From: Echinococcus granulosus
Lineage: Eukaryota; Platyhelminthes; Cestoda; Cyclophyllidea; Taeniidae
Length of the DNA stretch: 64,000 nt
Direction: 5' to 3'
Assembly: GCF_000524195.1 (NCBI RefSeq)
Contig: NW_020170520.1
Span: 6,181-70,180, forward strand
Positions 1 to 11,950 of the stretch are shown here, piece by piece. The translations under genes were made by a program, and so were the position numbers. Each line of letters opens with the position of its first letter. Within the stretch, counting starts at the first letter, position 1. Below the pieces are notes generated by a model. That model saw only the letters and a list, made by a program, of their open reading frames with translations. It made no database searches and had not been told where the DNA came from.

Positions 1-3000
1 AAACTTTTAACAACACTGCGTGATTTGTAACGAGAACATGGAATTTGTCCAACAGAGCAAATAAGAACTCATCTAAAATATTTTACATGTTTTTTTGCTT
101 TCGATTTTACGAAATCACAAGCCTCTTCTTAGATACTTCTAATTTGAATACAGAGAAAGCGTTGACTGGATGCTGACCGAAAGACATCAACTGCAGCTTT
201 CCCTCCAATCCACCTGTGTGAAGCAGCTTGCCAATGCTTACCCCTGCACAGCCAGAGCTCCTAATGAATGTGTCCTCCTATCCAACAGTCGGACTTTGGG
301 CAGTGAAAGCGTCACCGCTTTGTGGCATGTGAGTACAGAATAGTGCGATACCTGCTATCTGGCATAAATAAATTGTTTGGTGGATTATAACGCAGGCGAT
401 GATGTGCGTGTGGAGGGCGACATGTTTCGTGTGGATGGTGATTGGATAGTGATTTGAGGTGGTCTGGACACGATCAGCTGCACACTGGAGGATGATGTTC
501 ACAAGAGTTGACTGCCATTGAACCCCACACAACATCCACTTTCTCACTCCCTTTCACCACTTTGGCCGCTGAACATCAATTTGGCGGTATGGTGTGTGTG
601 TGTGTGTGTTTGTTTGTGGTGCTCTTTTCATCCTCCCCTTAAACGCCGACCACATTCAGATATGGCGATTGGTAACTTGTGGCTGCCAAACCTGCCCATC
701 TTACTGACGTTAATTTCAGTAGCAGAAAATGCTGCAGGTTTAACGCACTTCAAAGTAAATACTTGTTTCAGTCATCGTTTCTAACCAAGGAGGCTACTCT
801 CCACCACTTGCGTGCTTCATTCATTGAAAATGCAGTCTCACTGTGAAAAGTGACGAGAGGTGATGAGTTCGCTATCTGCTTCTTTCCTATTTGTCATTTA
901 CTACCGTTAAGCAAGCATCAACATAAGGTGATAGGAATGACATGCGTGGAAGAAAGAGATGCTGTTTAAGCCGTTTTTTAACATAGACTGGGTTGGTAGT
1001 GTGAAAGTGAGGGGAGACAGTGCAATGGTGATGTAACAGGTGACATTTACTACTACTTACTAATCATAGGCACCTTTACAACGTTTTCGGCAAAATAGTT
1101 GTAAAATCCACCAACTAAGAGCAGCATTTTTATTTTGCGTTTTTATCAAGTAGCTGGTTTACCAGATATTAAAAACGGTCAGGTGTTCATAGAGAAGGCA
1201 CAAGCATGCAAAGGATTGCACTTTACTTTTTGGAAAAAACATCATTTGCAGACAAGCCAACACCAAATTTAATCGCAATGCCTTAAGTACCCAAGGCTGG
1301 AACTACCTACTGGTCCCTCAGCAGTTGCGAACCTGTCCATTGCAATAAGTGGGATGGAAATTGTCTAATATATGGATGAAGAGGTGATAAACAGAATGCG
1401 CCTTTGCAAAGGAGGACTAGGGTGATATTATTTCCCTCCTTACATTTTACATTCCTTACTGCATAAGGAGTGCAAAGAGAGTATCGGGAACCACACCATT
1501 TCTCCAGTCTGTGCTGATATCCGTATAAAGATATGGCAAAATGCTTGAGAACATTTTGTTTTTACGTAAGGAGAAGAAAGTGCCTTGGCAATCATAAGCA
1601 GTTATGAGAACCATGATATGAAGAGAGACGGTGGCTGCCCTGGAGGAAGGAAATCGGAGTTAAGATGGCGAGAGAGAGGGTAAGAAGGCAGCGGAGTAGG
1701 CACACGGATCAGAGGTCATTGAGGAAAGACCATTTTTGACCCAGGCTGAAGAGCAGTAGCAAGTTCGAGTCCACGGGAGCATTGCTGAAGGCCAGATGAA
1801 ATCCATCATTGCCTAATGCAGTGTAGTCTTCCATTGGTAGCATCTACGACATTCATTTCGTGAAGAAGGCAGTAAGAGCAAGGAAATGAAGACAGAATGT
1901 AATGAAATAAGGATCGTTTCCTCTTCCGCACACATTCATCTTGTTCTTCTGCTGCCACTCCGTGATAGGAATGAGATCGTGGTAGAAGGGCGAGAGATCA
2001 CCTAGCAGCATCACTCGATCAACGCCATTGAGATGAATTTTTGGTCACCTGCAGTTCCGCATCAGATTGAGCGCAGCGCTTGCACAGCAGCATCGAACTG
2101 CCTGCATCACCTGCATACTTGACTTACACTTCACACACTCTCGATACACCACCCACCATCCATTCATCTGACCACCCAACCACACTCATCAGCAGAATTG
2201 ATCACAGTGTCTGCTCATGGCTCCCTCGCATTTGCAGAGAAACACATCAAAATTTCCACTCCAAAAACGAAAAGGGAATGTAGAAAGGTATGGTGCTGTT
2301 TACGGTTTAGCAATCCTGGTCAGTCGATTTGGATGAGCCTTTACTTATGACATGAAGCAGCCTGAAGTTCAACAGCCTGACAACAGAAATGCCGAACTTC
2401 CCCACACACACATGTGCTGTAAAATATGCGGATTGATGGAAATGAGACAGTCAGAAATCGTCAGCGGGAGAATGCCTGCTTACTGATAGAATGATGGGAA
2501 AGACAGTATTCTTTTAATCTTCGTGATACCACTTGAAGAAACTGATCACCCTCATTTCTAATCCTAAAATCTTGTGTGAATAATTGACCAATGTTTGACG
2601 GGGCCACTGAAGGTCAATCGGGCTGACGTCACGAAGCATGTCAAGTTGACCGCTTTATACTCCGGAGATCCTAGTAAAGCAAAATATGGCGCCAGTAGTC
2701 CCCTCCTTGATTTGAGCATCATCCTCAGTATTACTCACGGAAGTTATTTCATTAGGCTCTGCACAAGTGTCAGCCTTTCTACTTCAATTAACCCGAAATA
2801 TTCCTTTCCAAAGTTGGCGGTTGTGGATCAAGTGGCCTGATGAATAATTAAATGACCAGGTTGAAGAACTGGCCCTTTTTTGAAGGAAACATCCGTACGC
2901 TCGAAAGGTGATGGGATCTACAATATACTGTGGAGTAGAAATGGGTTTTGAAACTTGCTCTGCATCACCTTCGTCATAGGAATCTGCCTTTACCCTGTAC

Positions 3001-6000
3001 CGGACTGTTCCTGCTGGCCAAGGGCAAAGTTAGGAAATCCGTTTATTCGTTTTCTGTTTGTCCAAGGACATATTATGGCATTCTTACTTTGCAAATGGAA
3101 AAAAATCTTAACCAAGAAGTATGCTAAACGAAATGCTCGTTCAACTTTTCATAATTTCACACTTTCTCAGCTGCCTTCCTGAACATTATAAAAACTCACC
3201 TTCGGTCGTGGCCCTCCTGTATGGTGCCATCACATAGGCCCCTTACGCCTTAAGGACAAGGTCAGTCATTGAATGAATGATGTAATGACTCAGACTTCGT
3301 GTTCCACAGCCTTTAATTCACAGTAGCTTATTCTACACCTTCTGTGCTTAGTCACACCTGGCAATATGTCGGTCTCGGCAGCTTGATTATCATCACAGCC
3401 AGCAGTTTGTCACAAAGGGAATCAAACAAAGACACGTAGTTTAACATTCACCCCAACCAGAGGATGTGTCCGGTTTGTCAGAGTTACTGTTTGGATTTAT
3501 GAAATTGGCTAAATATGTAACATCCTACTGGAGGCGACTGCAGCCCCAGGAAAATATTTCTGTTCGAATTTTGAAAAGATCCACTTCATGACCAATCTGC
3601 TGACGCTCCATAGTCATACTTACATTCAGTCATTCCAGTCTTATTCATGCCAAGCATTGATGCAGTGTAAGTGTACTGAAAAACCACCCAAAGTCAAAGA
3701 TCAAGCGATTGCCATAATCCCACGAAGGTGAAGTCACCCACAGGGACTCAGACCCAGGCCGTCTCCAATCACTGGTCACCAGGGCCGTAAGCATTGGCAG
3801 TACCTCTTTTTGTCTATTCCTTTTTTACTGCGTTAGTGAAAGCATCTGTTCTGAAGCCTGTGTCCCCTCCTTGTCTGCTTAGTGGTCCATGCCAAGTGAC
3901 GACTCGGAACATAACTATCGACAAGACAGGTTGTAACACGTCTACTGTCATTTAGGTCTAAGATACCAAGGGCCTAAATAATCCGGACAGTAAAATAGGT
4001 GAGTAGTCGCTGCAGTTGTTATGATAAGTAGTGTTTGCATTATTAAAAATACCTAACCAATTACTTTTCCTAGTTTTTTCCTAGTTATTGTTTAGATGCT
4101 TGCCAACACCATCTACTCAAATAGGTAACTTCTGGTATGGAAGTGATGGGGCATTGACGGGTGGAGAATCACAGAATGTAAGGTGGATGGGACGTGCACA
4201 ACCTCGTTTCTGAATGCGCTCCTGTTAAACACAACATACGGGTGTGTGTGTGCGTTTATGTGAGAATTAGTTCAGGAAACGTGAAGTCTGACTTCCCAAT
4301 ATGCTTCGTAAGGCGTCCTCAGAGCTTCGGTAAATCTAAACGAGTCTCACTATGAACACTTTTGCGCTAGATTACCAAACAGCGAGTCATTGAAGTAATC
4401 CGATTAGTCCATTTACTGTCTGTCTATCGTAGTCGAGTAAATGCTTATTATCACATCAGGTTTTGTTCCCTTTGTGCCGCACCGTAGCTTGTGTGCGTGT
4501 TCTCGCACTCTGCGATGTAATCAGCCCGACATTAATCAGGAGGCCGAGACTTCAATGAGGCGTCTTTGTTTGCCAGCTCGTGCGATAAAACTGGTTGTAT
4601 AGTGTGCGCGTCGTCGAGAGCCTTACAGAAGGGATGCAAAAGTTGGGCGAACAATGGCTAATGCTGGAGGAGACACCAGAGAGGGTCTCGGCCTCGAGCA
4701 CTTGAGGTATTTTGATTCAATCAGGCAGTGCGATATCTGTTTAATTTAACCCTAGAAATGGGGCAGGTAGTATCTTGTTTTCAAGAATGAAAGACAATTC
4801 TTCTTTCTATTTCAGCCCATTCTCTAAATGCCTGTCCATTCTCATTTAGCATCCAAACTATTTGACTAACCCAGGAAATTAAAAATGGGACTTCTAGATG
4901 GCGTTTCTCATATTTTTTTTGACAAAAGGCATTAATTAGTTAGCTATGGTTCCTAGTTGATGTCATTTTTGCAGCACGATTGCGCAGTCGCCCTCATCTG
5001 TCACACTGACAACTCAGTCGCTGATAGGACATTTCTTTTTACCCTCCTCATACGGCTATTTGGTAACTCTGGCGAAACAAATTTGTGCGCCTAACTAAAT
5101 CTACTTCGTGGTTTCAATGCGAAGGCAACCGAATTAACCAATTGTGAGCAAGTTGGCTATAAATAGGTTTACCAGCGTGGAGGCAAAGAGGTCTACTGAA
5201 ATTGACCTAAGTACTAGGTTACTCTGATTGGCCAATCACGTTTCACCTATAACAGAGCCCCTTGAAATAAATACAAAAACTTCTCCAGCTATGTGCCTGT
5301 TAATATTAAAATAATCTTCTTCGAAATTCTCTTTCCTTGTGTCATTACGCATCAGTTTTGCTGATAAAATCATAACTGGCATTGAGTTTTAGCAGTTAGG
5401 ATGGATGAACAAAAGATTTGCCCCTACAGACATTTTGTATTCAGTTATAATAATGACATCGAGCAAAAAGCACCATAGGTGCATATTTTTGAGTAGTTGC
5501 TTTAAGTCAGATATTAACTATTTTTCATCAGTAAGAATTCATCCCAAGGAAAGGTATGTTGCACCGAAAATCTTGCATAAGGGAGATGATTTTTGCAGTA
5601 GCGATTATTAAGGTCACTTTTTACTTGCGCATTTCATGCTCAAAGGTACTTTCTAACAGAAGTGTAAATGGCAGGCGTGATCAAGCCTGTCTGTGTCCCA
5701 CACAACTTAACCCGGCTGGTCGCGCTATCTTATTTTCCCCCTCAATACCGCCTAATGAGAGTTTTTTTGCTATTGCGACATCCAACAATCTGCAATCGGA
5801 GTGTGGCATAATTCCTTTCCACACTCTACAGTTGAATGAGCAGGGCGTGGCAAATTAGGGTGCCTTGTGTTGGAGATGCAAAAGTGGAGACCATAGTTGG
5901 CATCACACACGAGGAAATGTGATTTCAGTCGCCTCTCATCATCTCATTGCATCTAAAGCTACTTCAGTAACCATTTGGGTCGTGTGTTTAGTGAGTTGTT

Positions 6001-7316
6001 TCTACCCCAGACCTACAAAACGCCTTCATCGCTCGGGCTCTGGTGATGATGATGATTCAAGATCATCTCTTCGAATTCAATCAACTTAAATTCCAATGTC
6101 AGCGCATATTCTTCACCGACTAATGTTTTCCTGTCACATTCAATATCACTACTTATATTTCGTGCTTCTACTGACTTAATATTTCGTTGATTTCTGCAGG
6201 TTATTCTTCTCTTATACGGCACAGCCTTCGGGTAGTGCTGGTAGTCTTTAAGCACTTTGAAACGAAGTCTCCTTTAAAAAAGACTTGAAGCGCTACATTT
6301 AAAATTATTTTGTCAGAATTTTAAAGCTCATAAATTTACCGATCTGAAAGCACTTTGAGAAAAATCGTAAGGTAGGGCTGGAGGGCCGTAAGCAGTGGCT
6401 CGAAAGTCACGTCACGGAGGGAGGTCGAAGTGTCTGTGCGTCGTTAAACACACAAAATACGAGATCACTGCACGGTTTCTTTGGCTTAGCTCCACTTAGT
6501 GCTTTGACGGTTAAAATATTTGAGCATGGGGCCTACTTGTGATCTCGATGACTGGAGAGATGTGGCAACCACTCGACAGAGAAGACGAAGTGTCGCATAG
6601 TACAGTGGCACTTAGGAATACTTTGCAAACGAATAGGTATGCGCCTCTACTAAAAGAATTGTTATTTTTAGGTTTAGTTGGATCGCATTCTCTTTCCAGC
6701 CACCACACTTAAAGCGATGTGCATTTGGCAGTTGGAACAATCAACCCCTTCCGATTACACAGCTTGAGTGGGTATACTCGCATTATTCATTACGAGGTGT
6801 AACAGTCTTCAATACTTCCGTGCTTGCATGGGGACGACGTACGTATAGCGATTCGAGGGCAGCTTGACTAATGCTACCACTTAAGACTCCTTACCTATCT
6901 ATCTCCAAGAGGAATTCCAACCGACCAAGAACCTGCAAGTCTACAAGCACATTTGTGCCACATGCGCTAACTTCTACCAGCTTTCATAGATAGTCTCCAA
7001 TGCTTTTCCAGTTAGAAAGAGGAAGAGCCCATCATCTGGCATTTCTGGTGGCATTGCATAACCCACAGTCACGTGGGTAAATTGGACAAGTAGTTAGTTA
7101 GCTAGTTGATGGTTAGTTCGTTAAAAGGACATGCCTCCAAACATGTACCTCGAAATCCACGCCGAAAGAGGGTTGTGTTTGAAGCAGAAGTATGGCTGGT
7201 GCGTGGAATTCAAGGCGCAATAAGAACATTTAGAGCCGTTTTCGGTACCCTTCCGCGTGCGAAACTCTTGTTCATTGCCATAAAGTAGGAAACGTCGCGT
7301 TCGAAAAGGAGGTAAA
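1..7316. other. gene-free stretch, no supportable gene
   Basis: The open frames here are all short (at most about 100 codons). None resembles a known family or shows a convincing chain of exons. The stretch holds a GT microsatellite near 600, a shorter GT tract near 4237 and a small GAT tract near 6050. I saw no copy of the repeat families found elsewhere in the window. Confidence 0.5.
592..610. repeat. (GT)n microsatellite
   Basis: A run of about nine GT dinucleotides is followed by an interrupted GTTT tail. This is a simple repeat with no sign of coding function. Confidence 0.85.
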
Positions 7317-9395
7317 TCACTTCACCAACCTTAAAGGGAGCACGTCAATTAAGTAGTATGGAACGTAATGAGGGTAGTATGTGCTAAAAAGGGCTGATCT
7401 ATTATCGGTGCTGAAAATTACCGCAACGGAGAGATCGCCATCGGTAGTGCCGACAAAGTCCTTAATGACCTCGGCTCGTGGCCTGCGCTGCAACACCTGG
7501 GCCAGCTCAAGCGTGGAGCTGATGAGGCGCGCGTACTCACTGGGCACAACCACCGGCTTCCCTGACCACGTTTCACACTCGAGGTATCCATTCGCAGGCA
7601 GAGGAGGAGGCTTGCTTTTGAGGTACTTTGGACCGTAATCCACCCACCGCACTATGTCATTATTCTATCAACACAAATCCAAATTAAGCCACTTGCCATG
7701 GACAGGGACAAACTAACCAGCCTAAAGCAAGATTAGACAAAATAAGGTGGCCATGTATGCAAACCTTTCAAATGCGCGCCTACCTTAAATTCTAGTGCCA
7801 GTGGTTGCTCTGTTTCCGGAATATTCTCGATCATCAACCACAAGACCCTTCTAGCTGGGGCTTCCGCCTGAACACATTCAACAATGAACACAGACAATTA
7901 AGAAGTCTCAAGTTCGGCTCAGCAACGACAAGCGGTGCGCAGGAGTAACCAATTCGCATCAACGATCAGCCAGACCAACAAAGACCACGCATAAAGCATA
8001 ACAACGAATTCAATTTGGAAGCTTAACGAAGAAGTTGCACAACTTACCGCTGAAGCCTCTTTGGTGGACGATTCTGTTGTAGCCGCTTTAGAACTGAGTA
8101 AAATAATGCTGACATAATTTCTGCTTTAAGAGGTTGCATGCATTTTTGTGGATTTATGAAGCCTAGACTGAACGTTAAATGTGGCGTTTTCCAGGTTATC
8201 ACGAAACACTTACGGCACTGCGTCCAAATTTTGGTTTTCCTAAACGATTTTTAAAGCGGACAGCAGTATTAATATCCCATGCGTCAAACAAGGAAACGCT
8301 GCAACTTTCACGGGATGCAACTGTAATTGCCATTTGAACAAACCAGTCACCTCGAAAATGGTTGCAAAATCGACAACCATATAAAAACCACATTTAAAAG
8401 TATTTATTACGCAGCAGTCCTCTTTACCTTGACAGGTTTAAGTGCAATTAGTGCTGGACTTGATGCGCCCTCATTTTGGAAGGAAGCTGTTAATCCTGAC
8501 CTTCGGAGTGGTTGCAGATGGCACACACTCAGAAGTAGGTGCATTACACAACGACTTTTTGGGAGCATCAGACAGGCTCATTGGCAAAGAAAGGCCATTC
8601 TTTCAAGCAGATCTTCTTTTAAGTAAAGCGAGTCTGACGGACTAATGCGCACACCCTATATCATGTGTTTTAAGTATCGGTGGTGTGTTCACTCCCTCAT
8701 CGACTATTGTACCGTAGACACTAACAAATGGGATGAGATATTGTGCCGACAGTGTTGCATAATCCACAATTTCATTTTATCATCTACGCTCAAAAATTAC
8801 TGACTTACATCATTGGGCGATGCAAGCTTTTCTAGCCGCTGACGTAATTCAGCAAATAAGCCACCCAACAGAGCGTCTGGGTTAGTAGAAGCCGAACCTT
8901 TGTCTTTAGGCGGCATTGACTTTACAGGCGCATCATCGGAGTCAGATTCATTCGTTTCCGAAGAGCAGATCGACGGAGACTGCAACAGATTGTGCATTGA
9001 TGAATCTCCTCACAGGAGAGTTTCGTTAAGGCAAATACATTCACCGCATCTGAGGGCGCATGATTCGTCAAGCTTGCATTCCATCTCCGACGAATCAAGA
9101 GAATGAAGTAAAACAGATAAAGCAAAGAGTGTTTATGTTTAAAAAAAATATTAAAATAAATTGTTGCCGGTTCCTGAAGCTTGGCTATTTAGTTAAAGAA
9201 AATTTTGTCTCTAAATAGTAGGCCATTACAGAAAAAGGGCCAAGGTAAAAGGTCTGATTTAGTTTGTGAGAAATCTATTCTCCACAGAAATGATGTCCTA
9301 AGATGAAATTTAAAAATAATTTATTTTCACTTACCCTTGAACTTGTCTGGGATGTAAGTGTAGTCCGACTGCCTGATGTTTCGTTGTTAATCTTG
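7317..9395 (-). CDS. unrecognised multi-exon gene, 3' part
   Basis: Five likely exons on the minus strand, in transcript order: 9395-9335, 8979-8809, 8120(or 8093)-8048, 7867-7784 and 7664-7317. Donors are GTAAGT-like (after 9335, 8809, 8048 and 7784), and acceptors are TTTTTAG, TTGCAG, CAG and GATAG. The first two exons join in phase (serine-rich, acidic, ending in a short helix with the pattern LFAELRQRLEKL). The last three join in phase and end at a TGA. The junction between 8809 and the 8.1-kb exon does not close in phase, so an exon is missing or mis-set. The C-terminal 115 residues look folded and include a proline-rich KSKPPPLP segment. I do not recognise the family. A possible further upstream exon lies at 10545-10506, also with a GTAAGC donor. 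The introns contain members of a local repeat cluster. Confidence 0.5.
8097..8225 (+). repeat. local repeat family C, degenerate copy
   Basis: It carries the family hallmarks in order: an AATAATGCTGA-like start, TTTAAGAGGTTG, a GGATTTATGAAGCC block, then CCAGGTTATCACGAAA and CACTTACGG. The same order occurs at 9.5, 10.6, 10.87 and 11.4 kb. The copy overlaps an exon candidate of the minus-strand gene, so one of the two assignments may need trimming. Confidence 0.55.
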
Positions 9396-9429
9396 CTAAA
9401 AATAATATAAGAGGATAATTATTATTTCT

Positions 9430-9800
9430 CGCTGCCCCCCACCAACAAAGAAACAATGACACGTTGATTTGAAAGGCTACACAAGCATGCCAACAAATGG
9501 CAAGGATGAAATATTTTGCGGGAATAATACTGATGGTATTTTCCCTTAAGAGGTTATATTCATTCGAGGCTTTAGGAAACCTTAGCTGGGCATTACGTGC
9601 AGTGCTTTCAAGGCTGTCGCAAAAGCTTACGGTGCTGCTGCAGGCGTTGAAGAGTCCTGAAGTGATTATCCAAACTTTGTCAGTTAGAATGTTTCCACTC
9701 CCTGTGTTGTGCCAATCTAACCACTTGGTTTTCACTCTGTCGTATCATTTCCCATCTACCTATTATCTCGATAATGCAGTAAACTACTATTTGTTTGACT
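9430..9800 (+). repeat. local repeat family C, copy
   Basis: The order of blocks matches the units at 10.86 and 11.39 kb: a C-rich lead, GGAATAATACTGATGGTATT, TTAAGAGGTTATATTCATTC, GGCTTTAGGAAACC, AAAGCTTACGGTGCTG, then CTACCTATTATCTCGATAAT. Identity falls away after about 9800. Confidence 0.6.
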
Positions 9801-10554
9801 GTGGCTTGAACTACATGGGTTATGCATCTCAACTCTTCTGGACGTTCGTAGGTAGTATGATCTGACATTCAACTTCGAAGGAGACTCGAGACATTACAGG
9901 CAATAATCATGGAGGTACCATTTACAGCAATGAAAGACAAATTAATTGGTAATGTGTGCGGTCAAGATATAAGAGCAGCATACCTTCTGTGTCCTAAAAT
10001 AGAATTTTGCAATTATTTTCATGTCAGCATCAGAAAACGCTGAAGTAGGTCACATTGACGTCATTTTTATTAGTCCGACCGCCACAAAAAGAGACCAATG
10101 TGTGGACTCTATTGTACCGTCGATTATGTTTCCAACGGAATACCGTATGATGGAGAAGTTTACACAACAACCAAAGAACTGACACCTCTTCCAACTCAAG
10201 CCTCTGTGATTTAGGCACTCTTTAAAAGCACTTTTAGTGCAATTTTGGTGTGCGAGCATCAAACAAGTCTAAACCACATTGTCGTCTGCGTCGGGATTTT
10301 TTACTACATCTTCGACAGACAATGAAAGTAATGAGTGGAGGATAAGAATCGTAGGCCCACTTTTTGTCTTGTCTTTCATCCTACAAAATTGCAAAAAGGA
10401 GCATTAAGTGATCAAATTTTTTACAGAATGATGCTGAAGCAATTAAAGGGTAGGCAAGGTAAAGTTGGGCTTGCAAGGGTTTGACAAAGAGATTTTGCAG
10501 CTTACCTTTGAGGGCTTTCTGAGCGGCAGTGGTGGTGGAATCCCACTAAATCCG

Positions 10555-10660
10555 AATATAACGAAGCTGAAGTTATTTCCACTGTGAGAGATTATATACA
10601 TTAGGGTGAATATAAACCTTTCAATGAACCTTTGAGGACGGGGTTTCCAGGTTTTCTGCT
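10555..10660 (+). repeat. local repeat family C, short copy
   Basis: It contains AAGTTATTTCCACTGTGAGA, then GATTATATACATT and GGGGTTTCCAGGTTTTC. These align with the start and middle of the full unit that begins at about 10855. The copy is truncated relative to that unit. Confidence 0.5.
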
Positions 10661-10744
10661 GAGGCCTTAATATAGGATCTTCGTTTTTGTATGCATTGTC
10701 ATCTCCTGGATTATCATAAATCCCGCTAAAAAAACCAACAAAAG

Positions 10745-11950
10745 CAATAGTGTTTTCCTCCATCCCTACCCCTGAAAAAAGCAATGCTACGTTGGTAGAA
10801 TTAAAGACGTAAATACGCTCACGAGTGGCATAAATAAGGTGCATTAGAAGAATAATACTGATGCTATTTCCACTGCAAGAGATTATATGGATTGGGGGGT
10901 TTAGGAAGCCTCAACCGAAGCTTTGGTGCAGAGGGTTCCAGGTTATCATGAAAAGCTTACGGTCCTGCCTCAGCCTTTCCATGGACCTAAAAGAGATTTT
11001 AAATAGGAGACGACAACACCAAAACGCTACGTTTATGTGTCCAACAAGAAAATGCTGTAACTTCTATTAGATGTAAGCCTACCTACTATTTGAATAATCT
11101 GGTCAGTTTTAAAAATGGAGGGAAAATAGACAACTATATACAAGCAACATCTACTCATGTGCTTCCTAGTAATTTTGTAGTTTTGTCTGAGTTATTATAT
11201 AATTTTGACTCCTACCGAAAAGTGTTGGCCGCCCGCCGGTCCCATTGCTTCGGCTGAGGGTGTACTATATGGATGGCTGAAAAGAACAACTTCCCTCTCC
11301 ACCCAAAAAATAACAGTGCCACCTTAGTATGGTTAAAGAAGCAAGTATGTTCACGAGCGGCATAGGATACATTGAAGGGAAAAAATGCTAACGTTATCTC
11401 CCCTTTAAGAAGTCATATGCATTCGGCGGTTTAGGAAGCCTTACCTGAACTTCAGATGTATGGATATGCAGGCTATAGTGAAAGCTTACTTCGGTACTTC
11501 GCGTTCTCGGTGCTGCTGAAGTGGATAACCAAGTCAGAGCATAACAATAATGCACAACTTTCACGTCTTTAACGAGCAAAAACAGCAACTTCTACTGGAT
11601 TTAACCATAACCCTTAGTTGACTAAACTAAATATTTTGCAAATAAAGGCAAAGTAGACAAATATGTCCAAGCAACATCCGAAAATACCTATTTTATAGCA
11701 GTCATATAGGTTTTAGTAGAGCTGTTAGAAAAATTGTGTATGCTACACAAAAAACTTGCCCCATCTGCCGAACTCGTTGAGGTGTTGAACGTAGAATAGA
11801 GATGACTGAAAGTGTAGCAAAAATATTAATGTTCTCGTCCCCCTCTCCCTCTTCCTCCCGAAAAACAATGGCAGTTTGGCATGGTTAAAAATGGCAATGA
11901 GTATCACCAGTAAAATGCACTGAATAAATCTTGCCTAAAAAGCAATGAGG
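10745..11950 (+). repeat. local repeat family C, two diverged tandem units
   Basis: Two head-to-tail units of about 530 bp begin near 10855 and 11385. Shared blocks include the CATATGCATTCGG / GGTTTAGGAAGCC core, GAAAGCTTAC, a CAGCAACTTCTACTGGAT-like block, AGACAANTATNTNCAAGCAACAT, a C-rich CTCCACCC tract, an AACAATGGCA / ATGGTTAAA block and CACGAGCGGCAT. The preceding 110 bp (10745-10855) repeats the last blocks. Divergence is high, so the duplication is old. No coding capacity or terminal inverted repeat was seen. Confidence 0.6.

Noticed and set aside
1760..1800. GTTCGAGTCC, a tRNA T-loop-like string
   Set aside because: No matching acceptor, D or anticodon arms could be folded around it.
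8199..8393. Minus-strand frame ending at a GTAAGT donor, looking like an exon of the 7.3-kb gene
   Set aside because: Its donor end lies in a family C repeat block that recurs several times nearby, and no phase joins it to the neighbouring exons.
9331..9735. 134-codon minus-strand frame
   Set aside because: It reads through family C repeat sequence. Only its last 61 bases, in another frame, make a plausible exon of the 7.3-kb gene.
10443..10844. 133-codon minus-strand frame
   Set aside because: It spans family C copies and has no domain. At most 40 bases near 10506-10545 may be an exon.
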